A stretch of DNA of 64,000 nt from an uncultured Arenicella sp. (GCA_938048185.1 CALIVT010000019.1:1-64000); one strand, 5' to 3'; shown: positions 7,555 to 14,927, counted from the first letter of the stretch. Numbers and translations: made by a program. Notes: generated by a model from the sequence alone, not told the origin.

Positions 7555-8166
7555 TTACAACGAATCTATCGCATTTTTTAGGTTAATTTTCGCTTGTTTC
7601 TCAAGCTTTTCATAGAAAAAATCGTATTGGTATATTCGATCACGCTCTAGAAAACTGTCCAATATTTCCTTGCGTTTCTTTCTATACAAAAAATAAGGCA
7701 CAAACTTATATTCATACCGCACATCCTTCTCAAATTGATCGTACACAGCTGGCTTAGCTCCAAGTATAGATAGATCGATACCGACCATAAGCAATTGATC
7801 ATTGCCTTTTGTCTCTGCTGTATGAAGAGTCGCCATTATCAAGTTATAAACACGATCAATACGGTCTTTAGCAACTTCATTATCTGACAAAAAATTTGAT
7901 GCCCAAACCGCGCTATCTAACTCATTGCTGGCTGAAAACGGTTTATAAATTGCATCGTGAAACCAGAGTGCTATTTCAATCTCGCAAGAATCATTTGCTA
8001 AATCTGTAACCGTGTCGAGATGCTTTAAGGTCGCGTCGATATGTGCACCAGTGTGATACCTACGATGCTTCTCGGAATAGACTTTAACTAGTGCGTGATA
8101 CGTATCTTCATTGAGAGAGATATCCAACTTGCCCATTAGCTGTTGCCAGCGCTCTAAGTCCATCAT
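7555..8166 (-). CDS. HD-domain metal-dependent phosphohydrolase-like protein
   Basis: The 203-residue product matches the small HD-domain proteins of the COG4339 type. The metal ligands are visible as YHTGAHI (His38, His42) and ALWFHDAIY (His70-Asp71), with a later candidate Asp in MVGIDLSILG. There is no signal peptide, so it is cytoplasmic. Such proteins are presumed to cut phosphate from nucleotides, but the substrate is unknown. The start overlaps the upstream gene's stop by 4 bases, so it is the last gene of a three-gene operon (8686 to 7555). Confidence 0.75.
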   Translation of the reverse strand: MMDLERWQQLMGKLDISLNEDTYHALVKVYSEKHRRYHTGAHIDATLKHLDTVTDLANDSCEIEIALWFHDAIYKPFSASNELDSAVWASNFLSDNEVAKDRIDRVYNLIMATLHTAETKGNDQLLMVGIDLSILGAKPAVYDQFEKDVRYEYKFVPYFLYRKKRKEILDSFLERDRIYQYDFFYEKLEKQAKINLKNAIDSL

Positions 8167-8534
8167 CTTAACCTCGGAGCATCGTCCTTTCTTAAGCCTA
8201 TTGCTTGAACTAAATTTTTACCCGACAAAACCGTATAAAGCCAAGCCTTCTTCCATCTATTACCCAAGAGCACTATATGAACATGCCAGCCTTTCTCGCG
8301 CCTAGCGCTATAACCACTGTATAAAATCGTAAATGCCTCAGCGTCATTTAACAATTCCAGTGCTAGTTTTTGCGCGTGCGATGTACCTAGGGTTAGCATC
8401 TCAGATATCTCTTCAGCAGAAGGTTCACCTTGCGATTTTGGAAATGCTAAAAGATAGTAATTTGGTATTAGGTCTCTCCGTATCCTAAGCAACTGACAAA
8501 TATTGCCAGTATCTAAAACTATTTCTTTATTCAA
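8163..8534 (-). CDS. Small HIT-like protein (HxH motif), function unknown
   Basis: 123 residues with a GWHVHIVLLGNRWKK segment. The H-hydrophobic-H arrangement is reminiscent of the HIT superfamily of nucleotide hydrolases/transferases, but the third histidine of a classical HIT triad is not present (it reads HVHIV), so the link is tentative. The only plausible start is a TTG that overlaps the stop of the 51-residue gene upstream (TTGA). Its own end overlaps the HD gene by 4 bases. Tight coupling of three genes suggests one function, possibly nucleotide handling. Confidence 0.5.
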   Translation of the reverse strand: MNKEIVLDTGNICQLLRIRRDLIPNYYLLAFPKSQGEPSAEEISEMLTLGTSHAQKLALELLNDAEAFTILYSGYSARREKGWHVHIVLLGNRWKKAWLYTVLSGKNLVQAIGLRKDDAPRLR

Positions 8535-8686
8535 TCTTCAGTTATTTCCTTAGTCTTAGAAAGCGAACCTTGGCCTTCTGATACATCGATATCAGGAACG
8601 TTGCCCTCACAACTACTATCGTCGCTTTGCGCGAACTCAAGAGCCTCTTTGACACCTTGGATTATGCTTTCGCCTACTTTGCTCAT
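8531..8686 (-). CDS. 51-residue protein resembling an antitoxin N-terminus
   Basis: A short frame starting at ATG 8686: MSKVGESIIQGVKEALEFAQ, then an acidic/polar tail ending ITED. The opening resembles the N-terminal helix of HigA/XRE-type antitoxins ('G-x-x-I-x-x-x-K-E-A-x-x-x-A'), but the helix-turn-helix that should follow is missing. It could be a small protein in its own right or a remnant. Its TGA overlaps the TTG start of the HIT-like gene, so its translation probably drives that gene. GAGAAAG upstream can serve as ribosome binding site. Confidence 0.5.
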   Translation of the reverse strand: MSKVGESIIQGVKEALEFAQSDDSSCEGNVPDIDVSEGQGSLSKTKEITED

Positions 8687-8749
8687 AGTTATGCTTTCTC
8701 TCAGCTTTCTGACGCGCTTCGCTTGTCGGCTCTTCCAAAACGCATAACT
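8687..8749. repeat. Long-range perfect inverted repeat with nested hairpin
   Basis: AGTTATGC at 8687-8694 and GCATAACT at 8742-8749 are perfect 8-base complements 47 bases apart. Between them lies a nested GC-rich stem (GCG-loop-CGC flanked by GAC/GTC). It lies immediately before the 51-residue gene on the minus strand, so its transcript would form a stem just upstream of the start codon. A folded attC-like recombination site was considered, but the core bases do not fit well. Confidence 0.45.
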
Positions 8750-8786
8750 AAAATTATACGCTTTGGTGAGCTTTGATTTTTAAACA

Positions 8787-9029
8787 TTAATGTTCAAATG
8801 TAATCTTTAAATGTGTACCCGTGGCTTCGGCAACCCGCAACAGCGTCTCAACTGTGGTGTTATGATCACCCGACTCAATGCGAACCACTAGCGATTGCTT
8901 GGCATCCATTCTGTCGGCCAATTCTTCCTGAGTTAAGCCTCCAATAGCGCGTGCCTCGATGACGGCTGAAGCCAGTGAAAACTCATCGGCCATGCCTTCA
9001 TAAGCGGCTTTGAACTCAGGGTCTTTCAA
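8787..9029 (-). CDS. XRE-family antitoxin-like regulator with early stop
   Basis: The intact frame gives 80 residues with a clear helix-turn-helix (GLTQEELADRMDAKQSLVVR, then IESGDHNTTVETLLRVAEA), as in HigA-type antitoxins. The natural start looks like the ATG at 9062, which has a strong GAGGAG site, but codon 11 of that frame is TGA (9030-9032) in the sequence MSNLTDLKTQ-stop-LKDPEFK. Relatives normally have Trp there (TGG), so a single G-to-A change has probably cut the gene. Translation could restart at the TTG at 9029, leaving the DNA-binding part whole. It is 20 bases after the Fic gene. No HigB-type toxin is adjacent, so it may be a Fic-associated regulator or an orphan. Confidence 0.65.
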   Translation of the reverse strand: MKDPEFKAAYEGMADEFSLASAVIEARAIGGLTQEELADRMDAKQSLVVRIESGDHNTTVETLLRVAEATGTHLKITFEH

Positions 9030-9082
9030 TCACTGCGTTTTCAAATCGGTTAGGTTACTCATTAGTCTCCTCGTTCACCAAT

Positions 9083-10222
9083 TTATAATATCTTTAAAAA
9101 CTGATCTTTTGTGGGTAAGTTCAATTCATAGCTAGTGTTACGACCCGCCCCAGGAAGCGGCTTTATTGCCTCGATTGAAACTAGTGTTTGTAGATCACGA
9201 GTTGCCGTTGCTTTTGCACAGTCACCAATGCGCATATATTTTTTCGCTGAAATTCCGCCTTCGAATCCACTAACGCCTTCGTCAAACATACGTGCTATTA
9301 CTTTGTTTTGACGTTCATTCAAATGCTCTCGATAAGATTCATAGTATCGAGTTTTTGCTATAACAAAATCAAGCACCTGCTTACTGTAGGCTTGCGCTTC
9401 GCTCACAACAGTAATGAAATAGCTTAACCAGTTGTCTATATCAAGGTCACCCGTTTGAGCCTTCTCGAGTTCATCGTAGTATTTTTTTCGAGAAGACTTA
9501 TTCTGTGTGATCGCGGTTGATAGACCAGATATAATCGGGTGCCCAAAGGCTTGCGAAAGCGCATGATCTGCAATGGCTCTGCCTACTCGTCCATTTCCAT
9601 CGTCGAATGGATGAATTGTTTCAAACCATAAATGTGCTATTCCAGCACGAATAATACTGAGCCCCAAACGTTCTTCATTAGAATTTTCGTTATACCATTT
9701 GAGGAAATCGGTCATTTCATGCTCAACGCGATCTGGTGGCAGCGCTTGAAAATAAACTCGGTCGTTGCCAACGACAGTTGAACCAATCACCACATCGTCG
9801 AAGCGATAGTCTCCACTTGCTATCAATGACAGAGATAGCCCAGACACTATTTCACTCTGCCATGCGCACAATATTTCGTCGGACAATGGCTGGTTCCATC
9901 GCTTTATTACATCAAGTAATAGCGCTGAAATACCATTGGCTCGCTGATCTTTGGTAAGTGGTTTAACTTTTGAAAGCCCAGCTAAATACCTGACCGAGGC
10001 ACGAACAGATACTCGGTCGAGGTCTTGACCCTCTATAAAGCTTGTTCTTATTGCTTCAGAGACAACCATATCTATAAGTGCATCTGATTGTGCCTCTGAA
10101 GGAAGTGCTTCGATACGCCCAAAAATCTCCTTAGATGACGTTACTAGACGATCAAGTGCGCCCTGATGCCTAGAAAGGTCATAAGTAAAATTTGGCCAGT
10201 CTTTTTTCTCCCATATCCACAT
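9083..10222 (-). CDS. Fic-family protein (putative AMP transferase) with winged-helix tail
   Basis: From ATG 10222 the product has 379 residues. The N-terminal MWIWEKKDWPNFTYD matches the usual opening of DUF4172-Fic proteins. The Fic active site HPFDDGNGRVGR (residues 204-215) is complete, including the catalytic His. An upstream TSFIEG segment (Glu64) fits the inhibitory (S/T)xxxE(G/N) helix, so activity is probably held off in cis. The C-terminal ~80 residues look like a winged helix (ISAKKYMRIGDCAKATATRD), common in Fic proteins that regulate transcription. A GTG at 10240 is an alternative start. Upstream inverted repeats suggest self-regulation. The XRE gene follows 20 bases downstream. 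Confidence 0.85.
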   Translation of the reverse strand: MWIWEKKDWPNFTYDLSRHQGALDRLVTSSKEIFGRIEALPSEAQSDALIDMVVSEAIRTSFIEGQDLDRVSVRASVRYLAGLSKVKPLTKDQRANGISALLLDVIKRWNQPLSDEILCAWQSEIVSGLSLSLIASGDYRFDDVVIGSTVVGNDRVYFQALPPDRVEHEMTDFLKWYNENSNEERLGLSIIRAGIAHLWFETIHPFDDGNGRVGRAIADHALSQAFGHPIISGLSTAITQNKSSRKKYYDELEKAQTGDLDIDNWLSYFITVVSEAQAYSKQVLDFVIAKTRYYESYREHLNERQNKVIARMFDEGVSGFEGGISAKKYMRIGDCAKATATRDLQTLVSIEAIKPLPGAGRNTSYELNLPTKDQFLKIL

Positions 10223-10294
10223 GAGCCGATAGTACAACACATTCGGCTCATTTTATAGATTACTATGAGCCGAATAAGCCATTTAATCGGCTCA
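10222..10294. promoter_or_regulatory. Paired inverted-repeat operators over the fic promoter
   Basis: Two perfect copies of TGAGCCGA-13 bases-TCGGCTCA lie at 10222-10250 and 10266-10294, 44 bases apart. On the minus strand a TATAAA (-10 like) lies between them and the nearer pair runs into the fic start codon. A repressor bound here would block both initiation of transcription and ribosome access. The obvious candidates are the Fic protein's own winged helix or the XRE gene downstream. Confidence 0.6.
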
Positions 10295-10437
10295 TAATCA
10301 GCGGTAGTACCTGAGAAAGGTGCAGTTTGCAGGGAGCACGGCACACTACGTCCCGCAAGAGCGCTGCAAGCGCGTTAACGGGATTACACAGGTCAGCATA
10401 AATACCACTAATTCTCTAAGCCCAAGTTGCGCTCAAC

Positions 10438-10495
10438 CATGACTACTATCTTACGCGGACACCCAACATGACTACTATCTTACGCGGACACCCAA
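10438..10495. repeat. Perfect tandem duplication, 29-base unit x2
   Basis: The 29-base unit beginning CATGACTACTATCTTACG and ending CACCCAA occurs twice without change. On the other strand it contains GTGTCCGCGTAAGATAG, which looks like a transposon end, but no transposase gene is near. The stretch 10295-10550 otherwise holds no gene. It has one short perfect hairpin (GCGCT-GCA-AGCGC at 10361-10373). Confidence 0.7.
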
Positions 10496-10550
10496 CATTA
10501 AAATCAACATAGGTCGTTGATTATTATAGATTCGGAGTAATAAAATAAAA

Positions 10551-10637
10551 TGGTGCCCGGGGCCGGACTTGAACCGGCACGGTGTTGCCACCGACGGATT
10601 TTAAGTCCGTTGCGTCTACCAATTTCGCCACCCGGGC
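10551..10637 (-). tRNA. tRNA-Leu (TAA anticodon)
   Basis: Read on the minus strand the 87 bases form a standard class II tRNA: acceptor GCCCGGG paired with CCCGGGC, D-arm TGGCGAAATTGGTAGACG, anticodon loop with TAA (CTTAAAA), long variable arm, T-arm GGTTCAAGTCC and an encoded CCA. It is the third tRNA after pgsA, like leuZ in enteric bacteria. Its 3' end faces the accessory region. Confidence 0.95.
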
Positions 10638-10813
10638 ATCGGGATAAGTGCAGAGGTTGGTGTCCTCTTCAAGTTTTTCATAGCAGCGCTTTGCGCGCTG
10701 CCGGTCTTTCTCGGGCTCCTGCCCTTCGCGGTGTTCGTGCCTCCTGCACATCACTTCGCCATTCGGGCATCGGGATAAGTGCAGAGGTTGGTGTCCTCTT
10801 TAAATTTTTCATA
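10623..10813. repeat. Duplicated tRNA-Leu 5' end and leader (two copies)
   Basis: About 60 bases at 10623-10682, covering the first bases of tRNA-Leu and its upstream leader, recur at 10756-10813 with few changes, about 132 bases away. The second copy keeps only the first ~15 bases of a tRNA (GCCCGAATGGCGAAG on the minus strand) before turning into unrelated sequence. Each copy contains the hairpin AGAGG-7 bases-CCTCT. It is probably the trace of a second tRNA-Leu gene that was lost. Confidence 0.6.
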
Positions 10814-10930
10814 ACCGTTCATTACGAACTGTCGTTATATCAAATAAACCCAAGCGCTTTCAGCGCGGGAGGCCTATCACTTCGTGACGAGGCCGACGAT
10901 TGCTAAGCAATCTCCGCGAACAAAAAGTTC

Positions 10931-11004
10931 TGGAGGCTCGAGCCGGAGTCGAACCGGCGTACACGGCTTTGCAGGCCGCTGCATAACCACTCTGCCATCG
11001 AGCC
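10931..11004 (-). tRNA. tRNA-Cys (GCA anticodon)
   Basis: Minus strand, 74 bases with encoded CCA: acceptor GGCTCGA, D-arm TGGCAGAGTGGTTATGC, anticodon loop CTGCAAA with GCA, T-arm GGTTCGACTCC and acceptor return TCGAGCC. It lies between tRNA-Gly and tRNA-Leu, as cysT does in enteric genomes. Confidence 0.95.
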
Positions 11005-11106
11005 GTCTTGAGGCGGTAATTCTGGTGAAGTATAGCTTAACTAGAATTACGTGTTACTCAAACAAAAACGGGAAAAGACGTTGCTTTTCCCGCTTTCGCT
11101 GAATTT

Positions 11107-11181
11107 TGGAGCGGGAAACGAGATTCGAACTCGCGACCCCAACCTTGGCAAGGTTGTGCTCTACCACTGAGCTATTCCCGC
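11107..11181 (-). tRNA. tRNA-Gly (GCC anticodon)
   Basis: Minus strand, 75 bases with encoded CCA: acceptor GCGGGAA paired with TTCCCGC, D-arm AGCTCAGTGGTAGAGC, anticodon loop TTGCCAA with GCC, and T-arm AGTTCGAATCT. First of three tRNAs downstream of pgsA (like glyW), probably co-transcribed with it. Confidence 0.95.
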
Positions 11182-11248
11182 TTGAGTGGGCGTATTATAT
11201 GCAGTTAGAACGACCAGTCAATCTTTGTTTATACTTTTTTTAAAATAC

Positions 11249-11827
11249 TTATTGATCGCCTTTAACGACGTTGTAAGCGGCTAATAAATAGATGCTCATC
11301 GACCAGATTGTGAGCACCCCTGCCGCGTATAACATTAGCTCGGATATCAGCAGAACAGGTATGCCTAAAAGCGGCTTGGCGAAGAGTAAGCCTCCGATAG
11401 CGCCCATTTGTATGCCGGTTTTGTACTTACCCACCACCGACACCGCAACGTTTGAGCGTTTGCCTAACTCGGCCATCCATTCGCGCAACGCCGACACGGT
11501 GATCTCTCGACCGATGATGACCATCACCGTAACCGAGAACAGAAACTTTGACCATAAGCCAGCCTGCAACTCAACGTTGCACATTGCCAGAATCAGCATG
11601 GTCGATACCAATAGTTTATCTGCTACAGGGTCAAGAAAGGCCCCGAGTTTGGATGTTTGGTTCCATTTGCGTGCTAAATAGCCATCTAGCGCATCGCTAA
11701 TACCCGCGAGCGAGAACAGAACAACGCAGTACCAATTGCTGTACGGCCAGCCAGAAAAATAGACCGACACAATAAGCGGAATAGCGAGTATTCGAAAAAA
11801 CGTTAAACAGTTTGGAATGTTGATCAT
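11249..11827 (-). CDS. pgsA: CDP-diacylglycerol-glycerol-3-phosphate 3-phosphatidyltransferase
   Basis: Inner-membrane enzyme that joins CDP-diacylglycerol and glycerol-3-phosphate to make phosphatidylglycerophosphate, the first committed step to phosphatidylglycerol and cardiolipin. The CDP-alcohol phosphotransferase signature is complete: SDALDGYLARKW followed by GAFLDPVADK, with the metal-binding Asp residues. Several hydrophobic segments span the membrane. I place the start at the ATG giving MINIPNCLTFFRI (192 residues) instead of the TTG one codon earlier, because it matches the usual N-terminus. It follows uvrC and precedes the Gly-Cys-Leu tRNAs. Confidence 0.93.
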   Translation of the reverse strand: MINIPNCLTFFRILAIPLIVSVYFSGWPYSNWYCVVLFSLAGISDALDGYLARKWNQTSKLGAFLDPVADKLLVSTMLILAMCNVELQAGLWSKFLFSVTVMVIIGREITVSALREWMAELGKRSNVAVSVVGKYKTGIQMGAIGGLLFAKPLLGIPVLLISELMLYAAGVLTIWSMSIYLLAAYNVVKGDQ

Positions 11828-11909
11828 CAAAAAAGGCGTTGTGCTTGCTGCGCGTGGAGTTTAACACTAAAACTTCGGCGAGTTTGCGGCGCCAATGGCT
11901 CAGGGGCCG

Positions 11910-13718
11910 CTATTTCTTTAAATATTGGTAAATTTTCTCTGCCAAATCAACATTAATACCAGCAACCTTATTCAGATCTTTGATACCAGCTTGTTGAATG
12001 CCTTGTAAACCACCAAAATGCTTGAGCAAAGCTTGCCTGCGTTTTGCGCCAATACCGGGAATTTCTTGCAATACCGAATGCGTTTGGGCCTTGCCTCTGC
12101 GGGCTCGGTGACCGGTTATCGCAAAGCGGTGTGCTTCGTCGCGAATTTGCTGCACTAAGTGCATTGCCGCTGAATTAGCGGCTAATTTTATGCCAACCGA
12201 TTGGCCCTGCACAAAAAGGGTTTCTAAGCCGGGTTTGCGCCCCTCGCCTTTGGCAACGCCGACTAATAACACATCACGAATTTGCAACTCGTTCATAATT
12301 TCAGCAGCGGACGATAACTGCCCTTTGCCGCCATCAATAAGTAGCACATCGGGTAACTTACCCTCTTCCTTTAGCACCCGCTTATAGCGGCGTAGAATCG
12401 CCTGTCGCATCGCCGCGTAATCATCGCCGGGGGTAATATTATTAATGTTGTAGCGCCGATAGTCTTGCTTGGTCACACCTTTTTCCGTAAAGACCACGCA
12501 ACTCGCGACCGTTTGCTCGCCCATTGTGTGGCTGATATCAAAGCATTCTATGCGGCCAATGGTTTGTTCTAGTTGAAAGACATCGGTCAGCGCTTGTAAG
12601 CGCTTTTGCACGCTTTGAGTCTCAGACAGATGACGTTTTAAACGCTCAGTAACATTTAGTTGCGCCATGGCCAACCAGTCACGCCGACTGCTGCGAACCG
12701 AGTGCGAGATGACCACCTTGCGCTCACTTTGTTCCGTCAACCACGATTCGAGCTGTTCAACGTCATCGAGTTTTACGCCGACGATAATTTCTTTAGGTGC
12801 TGGTCGGCGATGATAATACTGTGCAATAAAAGCCGCGAGAATCTCCTGCTCGCTAAAGTCCAGCGGTACTTTGGGGTAATGACCGTTGCTGCCACTGTGT
12901 CGGCCACCGCGAATAAAGGTGACTTCAACGCAGACTTTGCCATGCAAACTCGCCACCGTGATGATATCAATATCGCTATGACCTGAGGTAATCGACTGAT
13001 GCGATTGCACGCGGCGCAAGGCGTTGATTCGGTCGCGCCAGCCAGCGGCTTCTTCAAAGTTTAAGTTCTTTGATGCCTCGGCCATATTCGTTTGCAACAG
13101 CTCATTCAGGGATTCATCTTTACCCTGTAAAAACATGCCCGCCAACTCGATATCTTTGGCGTACGCTTCTCTAGAGATTAAATCTACGCATGGGCCACTG
13201 CATCGTTTAATTTGATATTGCAAGCAAGGCCGCGAGCGATTACTAAAAAACACGTCATCGCATTGGCGTACTGGCAGCACCTTTTGCAGAAGTGACAGAG
13301 TTTCGCGAATTGCAGTCACGCCTGGATATGGACCAAAATATCGGCCCGGCGCACTGCGGTCACCACGATAAAAGCTCAAGCGCGGAAACTCATGCGAGTC
13401 GTCAATATGTATGAATGGGTAGCTCTTACTGTCGCGCAACAAAATATTGTAACGCGGCTTGTGCTGCTTGATTAAATTAGACTCTAAAATAAGAGCTTCG
13501 TTTTCGGTAAAGGTAACGTTGACTTGAACATCAACAACCTTTTTCATCATCGCTTCGGTCTTAATCGGCAAGCCTGACTTACGGAAATAGCTTGCGAGGC
13601 GCTTCTTTAAGTTCTTGGCTTTGCCAACATAGAGAATCGTGCCCTCGTCATCAAACATCTGGTAGATGCCAGGGCCTTGACCGACGTTTTGCAAAAATGT
13701 TTTATGATCGAATGACAA
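11910..13718 (-). CDS. uvrC: Excinuclease ABC subunit C (UvrC)
   Basis: Nucleotide-excision-repair endonuclease that makes both cuts around a lesion in the UvrB-DNA complex. The 602 residues show the N-terminal GIY-YIG nuclease (GPGIYQMFDDEG, then ILYVGKAKNLKKRL), a Cys cluster (CDDVFFSNRSRPCLQYQIKR, CSGPC), the UvrB-binding UVR region near residues 205-235 (NFEEAAGWRDRINALRRVQ), the RNase H-like C-terminal nuclease (IECFDISH, LLIDGGKGQL) and a C-terminal helix-hairpin-helix pair (LQEIPGIGAKRRQALLKHFG). The called start is a TTG with a weak ribosome site. pgsA follows about 80 bases downstream. Confidence 0.95.
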   Translation of the reverse strand: MSFDHKTFLQNVGQGPGIYQMFDDEGTILYVGKAKNLKKRLASYFRKSGLPIKTEAMMKKVVDVQVNVTFTENEALILESNLIKQHKPRYNILLRDSKSYPFIHIDDSHEFPRLSFYRGDRSAPGRYFGPYPGVTAIRETLSLLQKVLPVRQCDDVFFSNRSRPCLQYQIKRCSGPCVDLISREAYAKDIELAGMFLQGKDESLNELLQTNMAEASKNLNFEEAAGWRDRINALRRVQSHQSITSGHSDIDIITVASLHGKVCVEVTFIRGGRHSGSNGHYPKVPLDFSEQEILAAFIAQYYHRRPAPKEIIVGVKLDDVEQLESWLTEQSERKVVISHSVRSSRRDWLAMAQLNVTERLKRHLSETQSVQKRLQALTDVFQLEQTIGRIECFDISHTMGEQTVASCVVFTEKGVTKQDYRRYNINNITPGDDYAAMRQAILRRYKRVLKEEGKLPDVLLIDGGKGQLSSAAEIMNELQIRDVLLVGVAKGEGRKPGLETLFVQGQSVGIKLAANSAAMHLVQQIRDEAHRFAITGHRARRGKAQTHSVLQEIPGIGAKRRQALLKHFGGLQGIQQAGIKDLNKVAGINVDLAEKIYQYLKK

Positions 13719-13790
13719 AGTAAGCGAACCGTAAATATCAACAACGCGATTATAACGCGTATCCGCTAGTCAGAAGACGCTTCGTTCACC

Positions 13791-13796
13791 TATAAT
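13791..13796 (+). promoter_or_regulatory. Likely -10 element of efp
   Basis: A consensus TATAAT lies 37 bases before the efp start codon, in the gap between divergent uvrC and efp. No good -35 box is seen at the expected distance, so this is a suggestion only. Confidence 0.45.
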
Positions 13797-13832
13797 CACC
13801 GCCATTGTAAAAACTAGGCGCTAAACACACTC

Positions 13833-14396
13833 ATGGCAAAAATATCCGCAAACGAAATCCGCTTAGGCGGCCTCATTGAACATCAAGGCAACCTATGGCG
13901 CGTGCTCAAAAAAAGCCATGTAAAGCCAGGCAAAGGCGGCGCGTTTGTACAATGTGAGCTGAAAGACATTATCAACGGCACCAAGTTAAACGAGCGTTTT
14001 CGTTCAACCGACAAAGTCGAACGGCCCCATGTAGAGCCACGCAAAATGCAGTATTTGTATGCTGAAGGCACTGACCATATCTTCATGGACTCAGAAACCT
14101 ACGACCAAATGACCTTGAGCGCCGACGATATTGCCGACCAAGCGGGTTATTTGCTACCCAATACTGATGTGCAAATAAATTTCTACGATGAAACACCAAT
14201 CGGCTTAGACCTACCCGCCAACGTGGTGCTTGAAGTCACCGACACAGAAGGCGTGGTCAAAGGTCAAACCGCCGCCAGCGGTGGCAAACCAGCAACACTC
14301 GAAACCGGCATTCGTGTGACGGTGCCAACGTTCGTTAATATTGGCGAGAAGATTAAAGTGAACACCGAAACCGGCGAGTACGTCGAACGAGCGTAA
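13833..14396 (+). CDS. efp: Elongation factor P
   Basis: Binds the ribosome between the P and E sites and helps form bonds in proline-rich stretches. The 187-residue protein has the three EF-P beta-barrel domains. The tip loop VKPGKGGAF carries Lys34, the residue that is lysylated or otherwise modified in many bacteria. The family C-terminal signature appears as ASGGKPATLETGIRVTVPTF and NIGEKIKV. The opening (ISANEIRLGGLIEHQGNLWR) and the FVQCELKDIINGTKLNERFR segment look more like the EF-P subtype common in alphaproteobacteria than E. coli EF-P. No epmA/epmB gene is nearby. Divergent from uvrC. Confidence 0.95.
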   Translation: MAKISANEIRLGGLIEHQGNLWRVLKKSHVKPGKGGAFVQCELKDIINGTKLNERFRSTDKVERPHVEPRKMQYLYAEGTDHIFMDSETYDQMTLSADDIADQAGYLLPNTDVQINFYDETPIGLDLPANVVLEVTDTEGVVKGQTAASGGKPATLETGIRVTVPTFVNIGEKIKVNTETGEYVERA

Positions 14397-14510
14397 GGCT
14401 TAGCGCGCTTTATTTGCGAGACCGATAACTAATATAGAAAACATCGTTTTCACTTTGCGCTCTTTCTGCGCTAGACTGGAATCAACTTTCAGATAGCGCA
14501 GGAGACGATC

Positions 14511-14927
14511 ATGGACTCAAGAACCGCCCGTAATATTATGCGGCCCGCTGAGGTAATTAGCCTCAAACCTGACATGTCTTTAGATAAAGTCAGCGATCAC
14601 TTAAGTAAACTACACCTGCCCGGCGCACCCGTTACCGACCAAAACGGCGCACTAATTGGCTACGTATCGGAATACGACTGCTTACAACAGCTAATGCAAT
14701 CGTCCTACTACTGCGACAACGCATCACTGGTTGAAGACGTAATGAGCACCAAGCTAATTTTCAGCAAGCCTGACATAGCCGTGATCGATTTAGCCTCATT
14801 GATGAACAATAATAAGGTCAACGTCATGCCCATTGTTGAAGGTAACAAGCTAATAGGCGCAGTGTCTCGAGGCGATGTTATGCGCGAGCTAGTATCAGAT
14901 ATGGAAGCGTGCAAGGTTCCAGTTTAA
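14511..14927 (+). CDS. Protein with a pair of CBS domains
   Basis: 138 residues made almost wholly of two CBS motifs: ARNIMRPAEVISLKPDMSL to GYVSEYDCLQQL, and VEDVMSTKLIFSKPDIAV to GAVSRGDVMREL. Tandem CBS domains bind adenine nucleotides or related ligands and usually regulate another protein. No catalytic domain is attached, so it is a stand-alone sensor, cytoplasmic. A ribosome site GGAGACG lies before the ATG. No operon partner is evident. The next downstream features are a tRNA remnant and tRNA-Arg. Confidence 0.85.
   Translation: MDSRTARNIMRPAEVISLKPDMSLDKVSDHLSKLHLPGAPVTDQNGALIGYVSEYDCLQQLMQSSYYCDNASLVEDVMSTKLIFSKPDIAVIDLASLMNNNKVNVMPIVEGNKLIGAVSRGDVMRELVSDMEACKVPV

Noticed and set aside
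8687-8749. Integron attC site
   Set aside because: The outer arms (AGTTATGC/GCATAACT) do not fit the RYYYAAC/GTTRRRY cores, and no further copies or an integrase are seen.
10639-10906. Coding frames through the tRNA-Leu leader repeat
   Set aside because: They arise from tRNA and hairpin sequence on both strands and encode nothing recognisable.
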